Of a stretch of DNA of 35,793 nt, positions 1-9,356 are shown one piece after another. The translations under genes were made by a program, and so were the position numbers. How positions within the stretch are numbered: the first letter of the stretch is position 1; each line of letters starts with the position of its first letter. Source of the DNA: Marinimicrobium sp. (GTDB taxonomy: Bacteria > Pseudomonadota > Gammaproteobacteria > Pseudomonadales > Cellvibrionaceae); the NCBI GenBank assembly GCA_027322215.1, contig DAHVRW010000008.1, positions 1 through 35,793 on the forward strand, read 5' to 3'. A model generated the notes under the pieces. The model searched no databases. It had not been told where the DNA came from and worked only from the letters and a program-made list of their open reading frames with translations.

Positions 1-160
1 TTGACCATATAACACAGACGACTGCCAACAGGCCGGACTTGTGTGAACAACACACCATCGTTCAAAGCATTGTGCAACTTTACTTTTCACCACCCTATTT
101 GATCGCGCCCGAGCGCACTCGTACCGCGAGAGTAAGACGCACCGGCGATCAAACCTGTTT
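1..160 (+). other. 23S-5S intergenic spacer of an rrn operon (23S lies left of the window, possibly including its last few nt)
   Basis: Immediately upstream of the 5S gene with no supportable ORF. The opening TTGACCATATAACAC resembles gammaproteobacterial 23S-5S junctions. Confidence 0.6.
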
Positions 161-277
161 GCTTGACGACCATAGCGAGTTGGAACCACCTGACCCCATT
201 CCGAACTCAGAAGTGAAACGACTTAGCGCCGATGGTAGTGTGGGGCTTCCCCATGTGAGAGTAGGTCATCGTCAAGC
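161..277 (+). rRNA. rrf: 5S ribosomal RNA
   Basis: Diagnostic 5S core 'CCCCATTCCGAACTCAGAAGTGAAAC...GCCGATGGTAGTGTGGGG...CCCCATGTGAGAGTAGG'. The ends pair as helix I (GCTTGACGA / TCGTCAAGC). Confidence 0.96.
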
Positions 278-287
278 TTTAATTCTA

Positions 288-323
288 AACACCCCGAATC
301 AGCAATGGTTCGGGGTGTTTTTT
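288..323 (+). terminator. Rho-independent terminator of the rrn operon
   Basis: Inverted repeat AACACCCCGAA...TTCGGGGTGTT followed by a T run, directly after 5S. Confidence 0.9.
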
Positions 324-593
324 TATGCAGCCTGCAAAAACATCGAACGGCTTGCCGACGACCTGGCGGTCATGGTGATGGGGCTTGTCCCATTCAGAGC
401 GCGATCGCCCAGGCTCGCCAGGGGCAGGCTGTAGGCGCGTTCAGCCAGCCTCACAAGAGGGATCTTGTTGGGACAGTCCTTAGGGGATGGGTTCACGACG
501 GTTGTTGGGCACGCGTACGGCCTGCCCCGAGATTGACGCTTACGAAAGCACCGATCCCCCATCCCTGCGGGGCAGCTCTCCGAGGTCACGCGC

Positions 594-923
594 TTAATTG
601 GATTGGCTGAGCAGCGTGTCGATTCGGCGCAGTTGTTCAACGAGCCGGTCACTATTCACCGGTAACGGGCGGAAGTACTCCTCTCCCATGGGAGCAACGC
701 TGGAGTTTATTGGCAGGGGGGCACGGTGCTCCACCAGGCTGTAGAGGCGTGGGATAAAGATAAATTGTAACCACTGGGGAAAGCGTAAGGTATCCACCGC
801 AAAGGGCTGGGTGCTTGCCAGAGCTTGCGCTGGTGGTGACTGTTTCTCCCAGAGCTCCAGAGCGCGCATTTCTCGCTCCAGTTCAAACAGCGCTTCGGCA
901 ACGGTGGTGTGATAGTTGATCAT
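594..923 (-). CDS. yqcC: YqcC-like (DUF446) protein
   Basis: 109 aa ORF. The pattern 'LRFPQWLQFIFIPRL...LP..S.VAPMGEEYFRPL' is typical of the YqcC family. Lies just downstream of dinG. Confidence 0.8.
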   Translation of the reverse strand: MINYHTTVAEALFELEREMRALELWEKQSPPAQALASTQPFAVDTLRFPQWLQFIFIPRLYSLVEHRAPLPINSSVAPMGEEYFRPLPVNSDRLVEQLRRIDTLLSQSN

Positions 924-936
924 AATGTGTCTGTTC

Positions 937-3060
937 TCACTCTATGATGCGGGTAAAAGGCGGTAGGGAATTCAGGATGGCGTTGCCATAACGTTTGGTC
1001 ACGATGCGCCTGTCCAATAGGGTGATTTTTCCCCGGTCAGTTTCGCTGCGCAAGAGGCGTCCGCAGGCTTGGACCAATTTCAGCGCCGCGTCGGGCACCG
1101 TGATTTCCATAAAGGCGTTACGGCCCTGCCCTTCAATCCATTCTGCCAGAGTTGCTTCAATCGGATCGTCGGGCACCGCAAAAGGTAATTTCGCAATCAC
1201 CACATGGCGGCAGTAATCGCCGGGGAGATCGACGCCCTCAGAAAAACTCGCAAGACCGAAAAGCACGCTCCCTTCACCGAGGTCTATCTGTTTACGGTGC
1301 TGGCTGAGCATCTCTTGCTTGCTGTGGGCGCCCTGTAGCAGGATTCGGCCCTGCCAGTCGCTCGGCAGTTGCTCGTAGACGTCCTGCATCTGACGGCGTG
1401 ACGAGAACAGCACCAAGCTCCCCTCATCCGGGTCCAGCAGCTCAGGCAGCGCGTCGACCAATGCTTGGGTATGGGCGAGGGCGTCGCCAGCGTCCACCGC
1501 CTGGGTCGGAACGTGGAGGGTAGCGCGACTGAAATCGAAGGGACTGGGCATTTGTTGATATACGCTATCAGCCGGCGTACCGGCCCGGAGACGAAAGCCG
1601 TCAAATTTCCCAAGAGCGGCCAGTGTTGCGGATGTGACCACAGCGCCGCAGCAATGTTGCCAAAGACTTTGCTCCAGAGTTCTGGCAGCCACGATGGGGC
1701 TGGAACAGACTTCGATATCAATACTGCTGCCAAGCTGAACCGGCGTGAGCCAGCGGGCCCTGGGTGCGGCGCGTTCGCGATCGGCGACGGCGTAACTGTT
1801 CCAGAGTTCGCGATTCGCTTCCGCTCGTGCCTGCCACGTCCCGAGAATTGGATAATGGTTCTCCAGATCGACTTTAGGCACGGGGCAATGGGGATCCTCT
1901 AAGGCGCGGTTCAGCTCGCCCACCATTTTATCCAGCAACCGGGAAAGCTCGCCGAAACCGCTCGCCAGTTGCGCAGCCATGAGCATGAGTTCTTCGGGAA
2001 CCGCGCCACCCGGAAAGCGGTAATGGGATTGGCGTGGGTCGTTCACGACTTCTTGGGCCAGGGCATCTAATGCTGGGTAAATCTGATCCACTCGCTGTTT
2101 GCAGTCGGAAAGTACAGAGGGAAGCTCTTCGCCGTAGCGGCTAATGTCACCGGCTTCGCCAATCTCACCCAAAATGGCGCCCAGCTGTTTGTTGCATTGA
2201 TTCAGCCAAGTACCCGAGGAAATAATGCGGCTGTGATGGGAAAAGTGATTCAGTGCTTTCGCTGGCAGCTGATGTCCCTCGTCGAAGACGTAAATCGCAT
2301 CCGCCGGCGCGGGTAAAATCGCCCCGCCACCCAGGGCTAAATCGGCCATGACCAGATCGTGGTTGGTGACAATGCAATCCGTACTGTCCAGTGATTCTCG
2401 GGCGCGAAAAAACATACAGCTCGACACATTGGAACAGCGTCGGCCCGTGCATTGGCGGTGATCCGTGGTCACCGGTTGCCACTGTTCGGGCTCCAGGCCA
2501 CCGGGCCAGCTATCTCGCTCCCCATCCCAGCGGTTAGCCGCCAATGCGTCGGCCATGGATTCGTAGAGCTTAACCGCTTGAGTATCGAATGGCGGGCGCT
2601 CGTCTTCGTACAGCGCCCGATTTGGGTCCAGGCCACTTTGGCTCTCGATCAGCAGGTTATCCAGTTTGCTCAGGCACAGGTAACGCCCACGACCTTTGGC
2701 CAGGGCAAAGTTGAAGGAAAGCTCGCTGTGCTGGCGTAAGTCAGGAAGATCTTTGTGAATGATCTGCTCCTGTAAGGCCACGGTAGCGGTGGAGATCACC
2801 AGCTTCTTGTCCAGCGCTTTGGCAATCACTAGTGCGGGAAGCAGATAGGCCACGGTTTTGCCGGTGCCTGTACCGGCCTCGATTACGCAGACGTGTCCCT
2901 CGCTTTGACGAACGTTTTGGTCGTCCAGCTCAATGGCGCCCAGTGTTTTCGCAATTTCCGCAATCATCAGCTTCTGCCCGTAGCGGGCTTTGAGGCCTTT
3001 GTTGTTTAAAAATTGCGTGTAGGCTTGCTGAATTTGCTGCTTGAGCGCGTCGCTTAACAT
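937..3060 (-). CDS. dinG: ATP-dependent DNA helicase DinG
   Basis: 707 aa. Walker A 'EAGTGTGKTVAYLLPA', DEGH box 'VFDEGHQLP', Fe-S cysteine region 'CTGRRCSNVSSC', C-terminal 'QACGRLLRSETDRG'. Confidence 0.95.
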   Translation of the reverse strand: MLSDALKQQIQQAYTQFLNNKGLKARYGQKLMIAEIAKTLGAIELDDQNVRQSEGHVCVIEAGTGTGKTVAYLLPALVIAKALDKKLVISTATVALQEQIIHKDLPDLRQHSELSFNFALAKGRGRYLCLSKLDNLLIESQSGLDPNRALYEDERPPFDTQAVKLYESMADALAANRWDGERDSWPGGLEPEQWQPVTTDHRQCTGRRCSNVSSCMFFRARESLDSTDCIVTNHDLVMADLALGGGAILPAPADAIYVFDEGHQLPAKALNHFSHHSRIISSGTWLNQCNKQLGAILGEIGEAGDISRYGEELPSVLSDCKQRVDQIYPALDALAQEVVNDPRQSHYRFPGGAVPEELMLMAAQLASGFGELSRLLDKMVGELNRALEDPHCPVPKVDLENHYPILGTWQARAEANRELWNSYAVADRERAAPRARWLTPVQLGSSIDIEVCSSPIVAARTLEQSLWQHCCGAVVTSATLAALGKFDGFRLRAGTPADSVYQQMPSPFDFSRATLHVPTQAVDAGDALAHTQALVDALPELLDPDEGSLVLFSSRRQMQDVYEQLPSDWQGRILLQGAHSKQEMLSQHRKQIDLGEGSVLFGLASFSEGVDLPGDYCRHVVIAKLPFAVPDDPIEATLAEWIEGQGRNAFMEITVPDAALKLVQACGRLLRSETDRGKITLLDRRIVTKRYGNAILNSLPPFTRIIE

Positions 3061-3108
3061 GGGCTCGGCGCCGACGCAGGCAGGCGTTCAGTGAGGGAAG
3101 AAGTCAAT

Positions 3109-4290
3109 TTACTGAGCCGCGTCATGGGAATTCTCGAACAGCTTGGCGTCTACCGGGTTGGCGTACATCTCCAGCGCAATGCGCCGGTGCTCTTGGGGTA
3201 GGGCGGCGATGCGCTGGCGAAACTGTGCGTGCTCGTCGGCCAGCTCATCGGGCTCAAACGGCAAGTGTTGATCGGAATAGCGCACCTTGGGTGGGTGGCC
3301 GCGTAGCATCTGCCACGCAAAACAGTTGCTGCTATGGAGTACGTAATTAGCCGCGATTTGTCGATCCAGCTCCGCCGTTACCGCATCGTTGTCGGCGTAG
3401 TCGCCCTGCAGGGGCTCACCGAAAGCCACATGCACATGGCCTTTCTGGCCGGCGATACCCATGGCGATGCTTTGCACATCCTCATGCTGGGCCTTTTGGT
3501 AACCGCCACCGAAGCGCTGCTGGTAAAGCTCTCGCGCTTTGGCCGCGTCGCAGGGGTCCCATTGATAAGAGATCGACACCGGCACTATGTTGAGCTGGTG
3601 AAGATAGTCCGTAAAGGATTCGTTTTTGGCGCGATTCAGGGTCAGCATACCCACCACCGCAGAGTTGGTTTTATCCACTCCGTCTTTGGCCCGGCCCTCT
3701 CGCTGGGCGATCCAGATATTGGCCCGGTCCTGGGTAATAGAATGATGAATATACGCCGAAAGCAGTTTGGCGGCCCGCAGTTTCTCCCGGGGCGCTTTGG
3801 CCGAGCGGTTCACCACGAAACTTTTATTCAGACGCATGAGGTCAGAAACGTAAGGCTTGGTGAGCAGGTTATCCCCGATGGCGATCCGCAGCGTATGAAA
3901 GCCTGCCTGGTAAATGGTCCAGTTGACCAGGGCCGGGTCCATGGCGATATCTCGGTGGTTGCTCACAAACAGATAAGCACCATTGGCATCGAGCTGTTCC
4001 AGACCAGACGTAGTCACTCGGCTGGTGGTGTTGTCGATGGTGCGGGCCAGGTAGTCCTTAATCACTTTCCTCTGGAAGTCGAGGACGGTATTCACGCCTG
4101 CGCTTTGCCGGCGCAGATAGCGACTTACCATTGGACGCAGTAACCAGCCCAGGGGCTTCGCGGCGCGTGGGAATCTAAGTTGCGTTACGGCGGCCAGGAG
4201 CTCCCGATCCGCCAGTAGCCGTTCCACCGTGGGGCGGACTTCATCGTCGTTATAGGGGCGGATATCGTCGAACATTGCGCTTGCAACCAT
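3109..4290 (-). CDS. PlsB/PlsC-type glycerol-phosphate acyltransferase
   Basis: 393 aa with the acyltransferase HX4D motif 'VSNHRDIAMDPALVNW' and downstream 'WIAQREGRAKDG'. Confidence 0.82.
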   Translation of the reverse strand: MVASAMFDDIRPYNDDEVRPTVERLLADRELLAAVTQLRFPRAAKPLGWLLRPMVSRYLRRQSAGVNTVLDFQRKVIKDYLARTIDNTTSRVTTSGLEQLDANGAYLFVSNHRDIAMDPALVNWTIYQAGFHTLRIAIGDNLLTKPYVSDLMRLNKSFVVNRSAKAPREKLRAAKLLSAYIHHSITQDRANIWIAQREGRAKDGVDKTNSAVVGMLTLNRAKNESFTDYLHQLNIVPVSISYQWDPCDAAKARELYQQRFGGGYQKAQHEDVQSIAMGIAGQKGHVHVAFGEPLQGDYADNDAVTAELDRQIAANYVLHSSNCFAWQMLRGHPPKVRYSDQHLPFEPDELADEHAQFRQRIAALPQEHRRIALEMYANPVDAKLFENSHDAAQ

Positions 4291-4590
4291 GAACCAGAGG
4301 CACCGAAAACAGGGGAAAGGTTAAAAACTGGGGGATGGGAGAGTTCCCAAAATAGTGATACAAGATACCGAAAAAGGCGCCGGAATGCTACTCTACCTGT
4401 AGGGTTCACGCTTGTTGTGACCGACTGATTGCCATCAGTCGCGGGGCAAGCGAAGCGGTCAAGGGAGTGGCGCGCAAACATTGATTCGCGCTATTGGACG
4501 CTTCCACGTCATTGGAAGTTCGTGATAGGAGCACCGGTTTGGCTCCCAGCAATAATAATACCGCGATTGGTGGGGCTATTGAATGTGGTT

Positions 4591-5877
4591 ATGAAAATCC
4601 TTCTGGTCGAAGATAGTGCCACTTTGCGGCATGCCATGTGCCAGTACATTCGCGAGGCCGGTCACGAGCCCGTGGTGGCTCACAGTGGCGAGGAAGCTCT
4701 GCAGCTGCTGGAGGACACCCCGGTCGATATGATCATTATGGATGTCGAAATGCCTGGGCTGGACGGGTTCGAAACCACACGGTTGATTCGCGAGTGGCTG
4801 GGTGGGCACTGGATTCCGATCATCTTTTTGACCGGAAAGAGCGAGGACGACAGCTACCGAGAAGGAATCGAGGCCGGGGGCGATGACTATCTGATCAAAC
4901 CAATTAGCCCCATCATCATCAAAGCCAAAATTCGCGCCATGGCGCGGATCGCGCAAATGCGCGATCAGCTCAAGCAATTGAACGCCGAGCTTGCCGCCCT
5001 GAGCCAGATGGACAGCCTGACCCAAGCGCTTAATCGGCGCACCTTTAACGAGCAGGCAGAGCATGAGTGGTTGCTGGCCAAACGCCACCAAAGCCCCACC
5101 AGTGTGCTAATGATTGATGTGGACCACTTCAAGCCTTATAACGATCATTACGGCCATCCCGCCGGTGATGAGTGTTTAAAGAAGGTGACGCAGGCGATGA
5201 AATCCTGCTTGAACCGACCGGCCGACGTGCTGGGGCGCTATGGGGGTGAGGAGTTTATTGCGCTGCTGCCCAATACGGACAGCGCCGGCGCGAAACGGGT
5301 GGGGCAGTGCATAATCGAAACAGTGCGCGCCCTGCAGCTGGAGCACAAATTCTCTGTGGTGGCGCCGGTGGTGACCGTGAGCGTGGGTGGCGCAACCTGT
5401 AATTACACCACCGGTCATACGCTGGAAGACGTCATCAAAGGCGCGGATCGGGCCCTCTACAAGGCCAAAAACCGAGGGCGGGACTGCTATCAGGAGGAGG
5501 ACTTAACGTCCCATAAAACCCTGTTAATTTCGGCTCGCAGCGCCAATCAGATGCGTCAAACTGTTGAGTTGCTGCAGGATGAGTGCAACATTGTTACCGC
5601 CGACACCAGCGATGAGTGCCTGGAAATTGCCGAAAATGTTCGGCCCGATTTGATCATCGTGGACGCCGATGCGGTTTTTCACAACGACAATTATTTGTGC
5701 CGGCAGCTGGCGCAAAGACGCGCCACCAGTACGATTCCGCTGTTGATACTGACCGATAGCGATAGCCCAGAGCACTTGCTGGCCGCCTCCACTGTTCGAC
5801 CCCAAACGCTGGCTTGGCTGCAAAAGCCTTTTACCAGAGAGAGTCTGGAAGCCAAGGTGCAATCTTTACTGGGCTAA
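4591..5877 (+). CDS. Response regulator / diguanylate cyclase with REC-GGDEF-REC architecture
   Basis: Likely start at ATG 4591 (MKILLVEDSATLRHAM) rather than 4429. N-terminal REC with MDVEMPGLDG, FLTGK and KPI; GGDEF motif RYGGEEF with upstream RPAD I-site; C-terminal receiver-like fold ending LQKPFTRESLEAKVQSLL. Confidence 0.9.
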   Translation: MKILLVEDSATLRHAMCQYIREAGHEPVVAHSGEEALQLLEDTPVDMIIMDVEMPGLDGFETTRLIREWLGGHWIPIIFLTGKSEDDSYREGIEAGGDDYLIKPISPIIIKAKIRAMARIAQMRDQLKQLNAELAALSQMDSLTQALNRRTFNEQAEHEWLLAKRHQSPTSVLMIDVDHFKPYNDHYGHPAGDECLKKVTQAMKSCLNRPADVLGRYGGEEFIALLPNTDSAGAKRVGQCIIETVRALQLEHKFSVVAPVVTVSVGGATCNYTTGHTLEDVIKGADRALYKAKNRGRDCYQEEDLTSHKTLLISARSANQMRQTVELLQDECNIVTADTSDECLEIAENVRPDLIIVDADAVFHNDNYLCRQLAQRRATSTIPLLILTDSDSPEHLLAASTVRPQTLAWLQKPFTRESLEAKVQSLLG

Positions 5878-5902
5878 CGAGTAGCGGAAACATCGCGATG
5901 GA

Positions 5903-6919
5903 TCAGGGCGTGCGCAAGGAGTTGTACCAATTCACGTCCCGGGCGCTTTTATGGACCTGGTCCACGACGTCCAACACCAGACTAAATAACGCCATTCTGA
6001 TCAGTACGCCGTTGTCCGCCTGGCGAAAGATTGCCAGATTCGGGTTTTGGTTTAGATCGTTGTCCAGCTCGTTGGCGTTGGCCCGGGAATCCCGTGGCAG
6101 TGGGTGCATAATCACGGTATTGGGCTCGCAGTACTGCGTATAAATCGCTTGGTTCAGCCGGAACCGGCCCCGGTAGATATCCGCCTCTTCCTGTGAATCG
6201 AAGCGCTCTTCCTGAATCCGGGTGGAGTAGGCAATATCCACGTGGGAGATGCTCTGGGGTAAATCCTCGGTAATGCTGACCGAATGGCCCGCCGCTCGCA
6301 TCTGCTCGACGATCGACTCGGGCATAGCCAGCTCCGGTGGGGACACCAAAATCACCTGTATGTTGTTAAACAGCAGCAACAGTTTGCATAGCGAGTGTAC
6401 GGTTCGGCCGTACCTGAGATCACCGATCATGGCTATGCGCAGCCCGTCTATGCCTCGGCCTTTCGACGCCAGCTCTTTACGAATAGTGTATAAATCCAGC
6501 AGCGCCTGACTGGGATGCTCGTTGGCGCCGTCGCCTCCATTGAGCACCGGCACGCGGCTCGCCTGAGCAAACTCAGCGACAGAACCGGATTTAGGGTGGC
6601 GCATGCAGATCACATCGCTAAAGCCGGACAGCACCCGTGCGGTGTCGTGGAGGGACTCGCCCTTGGCTAAGGCTGAGTTTTCAAAGCCCGTGGTTTCGCG
6701 CACTTCGCCTCCTAGCAGGTTAAACGCGCAGCCAAAACTGATGCGGGTTCGGGTGCTGGGTTCGAAGAACATACTGCCCAAAATGGCGCCTTCCAGTACG
6801 CGCGTTACTTTGCGCCGCAATGCATACGGGGCCATGGAGTCGGCCACTTCGAACACGCGCTCGATATCAGCGCGCTCAAACTGTTTGATGGACAGGATAT
6901 GAGAGCCAGTAAAATTCAC
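5903..6919 (-). CDS. pyrB: Aspartate carbamoyltransferase catalytic subunit
   Basis: 338 aa. Carbamoyl-phosphate motif 'FFEPSTRTRISF', 'HPSQALLDLYTI' and 'HPLPR'. Confidence 0.93.
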   Translation of the reverse strand: MNFTGSHILSIKQFERADIERVFEVADSMAPYALRRKVTRVLEGAILGSMFFEPSTRTRISFGCAFNLLGGEVRETTGFENSALAKGESLHDTARVLSGFSDVICMRHPKSGSVAEFAQASRVPVLNGGDGANEHPSQALLDLYTIRKELASKGRGIDGLRIAMIGDLRYGRTVHSLCKLLLLFNNIQVILVSPPELAMPESIVEQMRAAGHSVSITEDLPQSISHVDIAYSTRIQEERFDSQEEADIYRGRFRLNQAIYTQYCEPNTVIMHPLPRDSRANANELDNDLNQNPNLAIFRQADNGVLIRMALFSLVLDVVDQVHKSARDVNWYNSLRTP

Positions 6920-7187
6920 GGTATTTCCTCAGCGGTAGAGCCGTGGGCCGCGTGGGGCAGCCCAGGTGCGGGGGCGAACGATAGCCAGGATTCAGCCGGC
7001 GGTTGAAAACCTCTACGGGGCCGGCGATGCCGGGCTGCATCGAGGGCCTCTCAGCCAATTTTAACGCCGGCGGACTCGCGTAGATAGTTTTTCCGTCGCC
7101 TGATAATCTTCATTCGCCATGGTCGGCGGCCAGTATACCGGCTTCTTTCGGGGTTAAAAGTACGCCAATCTGGCCGATAACAAATAT

Positions 7188-7208
7188 TAACTCTGATAAT
7201 AACTCTGA
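7188..7208 (+). repeat. Short direct repeat (TAACTCTGA x2) upstream of the DUF2971 gene
   Basis: TAACTCTGA at 7188-7196 and 7200-7208, spaced 12 bp start to start. Confidence 0.7.
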
Positions 7209-7232
7209 ATGTACCCAGAATGAGGAAAGCGC

Positions 7233-8138
7233 GTGCCTGAGTATCCCGAGACATTGGCCAAATATTGCACGGCTGAGGCCGCCGGAAAAATTCTCAGTAG
7301 TCGGCAGCTGCGCTGGCACGGACCGCATTTGCTGGGTGATCCGTTTGAGCTCACTCACCAAAGTCCGCTCGGTTTCGATCCTGCGACGCTGCTCGATGCG
7401 GCCATTCGTACCGCCACCGCCATGATCTTTGCCCGCGAGCTGCCGCGCAGCAACTCCCCGCTGATGGCTGTGGTGCGCCGTTGGCGGGAAGAGGAGCGTT
7501 TCGACTCCCAGGAAGAGGCTGAAGAGGTTCTCACCGAGCTGCTGGGCCGCATGGTGGACCAACGTCAGGCCGCTCTGGATGAGCTGATGGCCGAATGGCG
7601 GTTGTTTACCCGCCAGCTGCGGATCTGCTCTTTCGCGGCCAAGCCGGATAACCTGGCGTGCTGGCAGCGCTACGCGGATAACCATCGCGGCGCGGTCATT
7701 CGTTTTCGCTGTGGCGAGTACACCAGCCTGGCCGAACCCCGCGCGGTTCAATACCAGAGCGTTCGACCGGAAATCACCACGGTCAAAGAGCAGCTAAACG
7801 CCCTCTTACACAACGAGTCCGTCAACGCCCGGGAGCGTTTTTTAGACAAGTTTCTGATTAAGCCGGTGCAGGCGAATGCTGAGCAGGAGTGGCGTTGCTT
7901 CCGTCACGCAACGGATGAGCCCAGCAGTAAACAGCCGGATGACCGGCTCTGGTATGACGATCACCCGTTTGAGCGCGCCGAGGTGGGTGCTGTTTATTTT
8001 GGGGCATTTATGGATATTGAGGACAAGCAGAAACTGCTATCCATACTGCGGGAGCATTACAGCGAGGCGACCGTGTTTGAGGCTGAGCCCATTCCCGGAA
8101 AATACGATATTGCGTTTACCCGTATTCCACTGACCTAG
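7233..8138 (+). CDS. DUF2971 family protein
   Basis: 301 aa, GTG start with upstream GAGGAA. DUF2971-like 'ICSFAAKPDNLACWQRYADNHRGAVIRF'. Confidence 0.75.
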   Translation: MPEYPETLAKYCTAEAAGKILSSRQLRWHGPHLLGDPFELTHQSPLGFDPATLLDAAIRTATAMIFARELPRSNSPLMAVVRRWREEERFDSQEEAEEVLTELLGRMVDQRQAALDELMAEWRLFTRQLRICSFAAKPDNLACWQRYADNHRGAVIRFRCGEYTSLAEPRAVQYQSVRPEITTVKEQLNALLHNESVNARERFLDKFLIKPVQANAEQEWRCFRHATDEPSSKQPDDRLWYDDHPFERAEVGAVYFGAFMDIEDKQKLLSILREHYSEATVFEAEPIPGKYDIAFTRIPLT

Positions 8139-9310
8139 CGGGGCGGGTGTAAAGCGAGCTCAGACGTGCGAGCCACCGTCTGGCGTTTGGGCAGCGTCGG
8201 CGCCAGCCGCGCGATTGCCTGTTCGGCGGTGGCACGATAGGTTGTGAGTTTGCCACCCATTAGGGATAGCAAACGTGGGCGTTTGACATCGTCCATTTGC
8301 AATAACACTTCACGCGAGCGGCCAAAGGCGCTTTGGGACGATTGGGGCAGCACCCGCAGGCCAGCGAAACTCGTTATGTCGGCAAGCGGCGGAATGGCCA
8401 GACGGGGGAAATAATGCTGCAACGTTTCCAGCAAATAATCCCGCTCAGTATCCAGACAGTGAGCCGCTTCCGGTGCGCCAGCGTAGGGCGTTTCCGTGGT
8501 GCCCAGCAGTAGTTTGCCTTCCCAGGGCAGAGCGAACACAGCGCGCCGATCTTGCGGCGCCTCTAAATAATAGCGATGTTCCAGAAGTGGCGGCAGCAAC
8601 AAATGGCTACCCTGCACCAGCTCAACGGTGGGGCTTGGCGGAGTGGGTGTGATGCGGGCGAGCACCTGAGGCGCCCAGGGCCCGGCGCAATTGACCAGTG
8701 CCTGGCTGCGTGCGGTGTGCGTTTGTCCTTGTTGGGTAAATTCAATCTCGCAGCCCTCGGAGTGCAGTTGCGCCGCCGTAAATTCAGCGGGAATGCGCAC
8801 TTCGGCGCCCAGGGATTGTGCGGAGGCCAGCACCGCCGCGGTCAGTTGCTCGTCATTCGTTTGCGCTTCCCAGTAGCGGAACACTTGGCGCAACCCGTCC
8901 GTGTCCAGCCCATCCAGATTAGACCAGGCCTCGCGGGGCAGGCGTGAGAACTGACTTCCGGCGCTGGTGACCCCCGCTAGAAATTTGTACAGCCACAGAC
9001 CGCTGTAAATGGTCAGTGGTGAGCGGCTGCTGTGGCGGTAAATGGGAATATGCAAAGGCTGCAGCTGCACCAGCTCTGGGGCCAGCTTGAGCAGCAGAGC
9101 TCGCTCGCGCAGGCTTTCCCTCACCAACGATATTTGCCCGGATTCCAGATAGCGCAGGCCGCCGTGGATCAGTTTCGAGGAGCTTCGGGAGGTGCCGGCG
9201 GCTATGGCGGACTGCTCCAGTACCAGGGTTGAGTAGCCTGCGGCGGCCGCGGCCTGGGCTACACCCGCCCCCTGGATACCAGCGCCGATAATAACCAGAT
9301 CGTAAATCAT
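8135..9310 (-). CDS. glpD: FAD-dependent glycerol-3-phosphate dehydrogenase-like protein (short, GlpD-like)
   Basis: 391 aa. FAD-binding 'DLVIIGAGIQGAGVAQAAAAAGYSTLVLEQ', 'TSRSSSKLIHGGLRYLE', 'LMGGKLTTYR'. Confidence 0.82.
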   Translation of the reverse strand: MIYDLVIIGAGIQGAGVAQAAAAAGYSTLVLEQSAIAAGTSRSSSKLIHGGLRYLESGQISLVRESLRERALLLKLAPELVQLQPLHIPIYRHSSRSPLTIYSGLWLYKFLAGVTSAGSQFSRLPREAWSNLDGLDTDGLRQVFRYWEAQTNDEQLTAAVLASAQSLGAEVRIPAEFTAAQLHSEGCEIEFTQQGQTHTARSQALVNCAGPWAPQVLARITPTPPSPTVELVQGSHLLLPPLLEHRYYLEAPQDRRAVFALPWEGKLLLGTTETPYAGAPEAAHCLDTERDYLLETLQHYFPRLAIPPLADITSFAGLRVLPQSSQSAFGRSREVLLQMDDVKRPRLLSLMGGKLTTYRATAEQAIARLAPTLPKRQTVARTSELALHPPR

Positions 9311-9356
9311 AGGGCTCCTTGTGATTGCACTGTAGGCCAGTTGAGCCCCAGGCTGA

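Noticed and set aside
39-434. 131-aa plus-strand ORF
   Set aside because: Runs through the 5S rRNA and its terminator; not a plausible gene.
3334-4143. 269-aa plus-strand ORF
   Set aside because: Antisense to the acyltransferase gene, no family signature; a by-product of G+C-rich codon bias.
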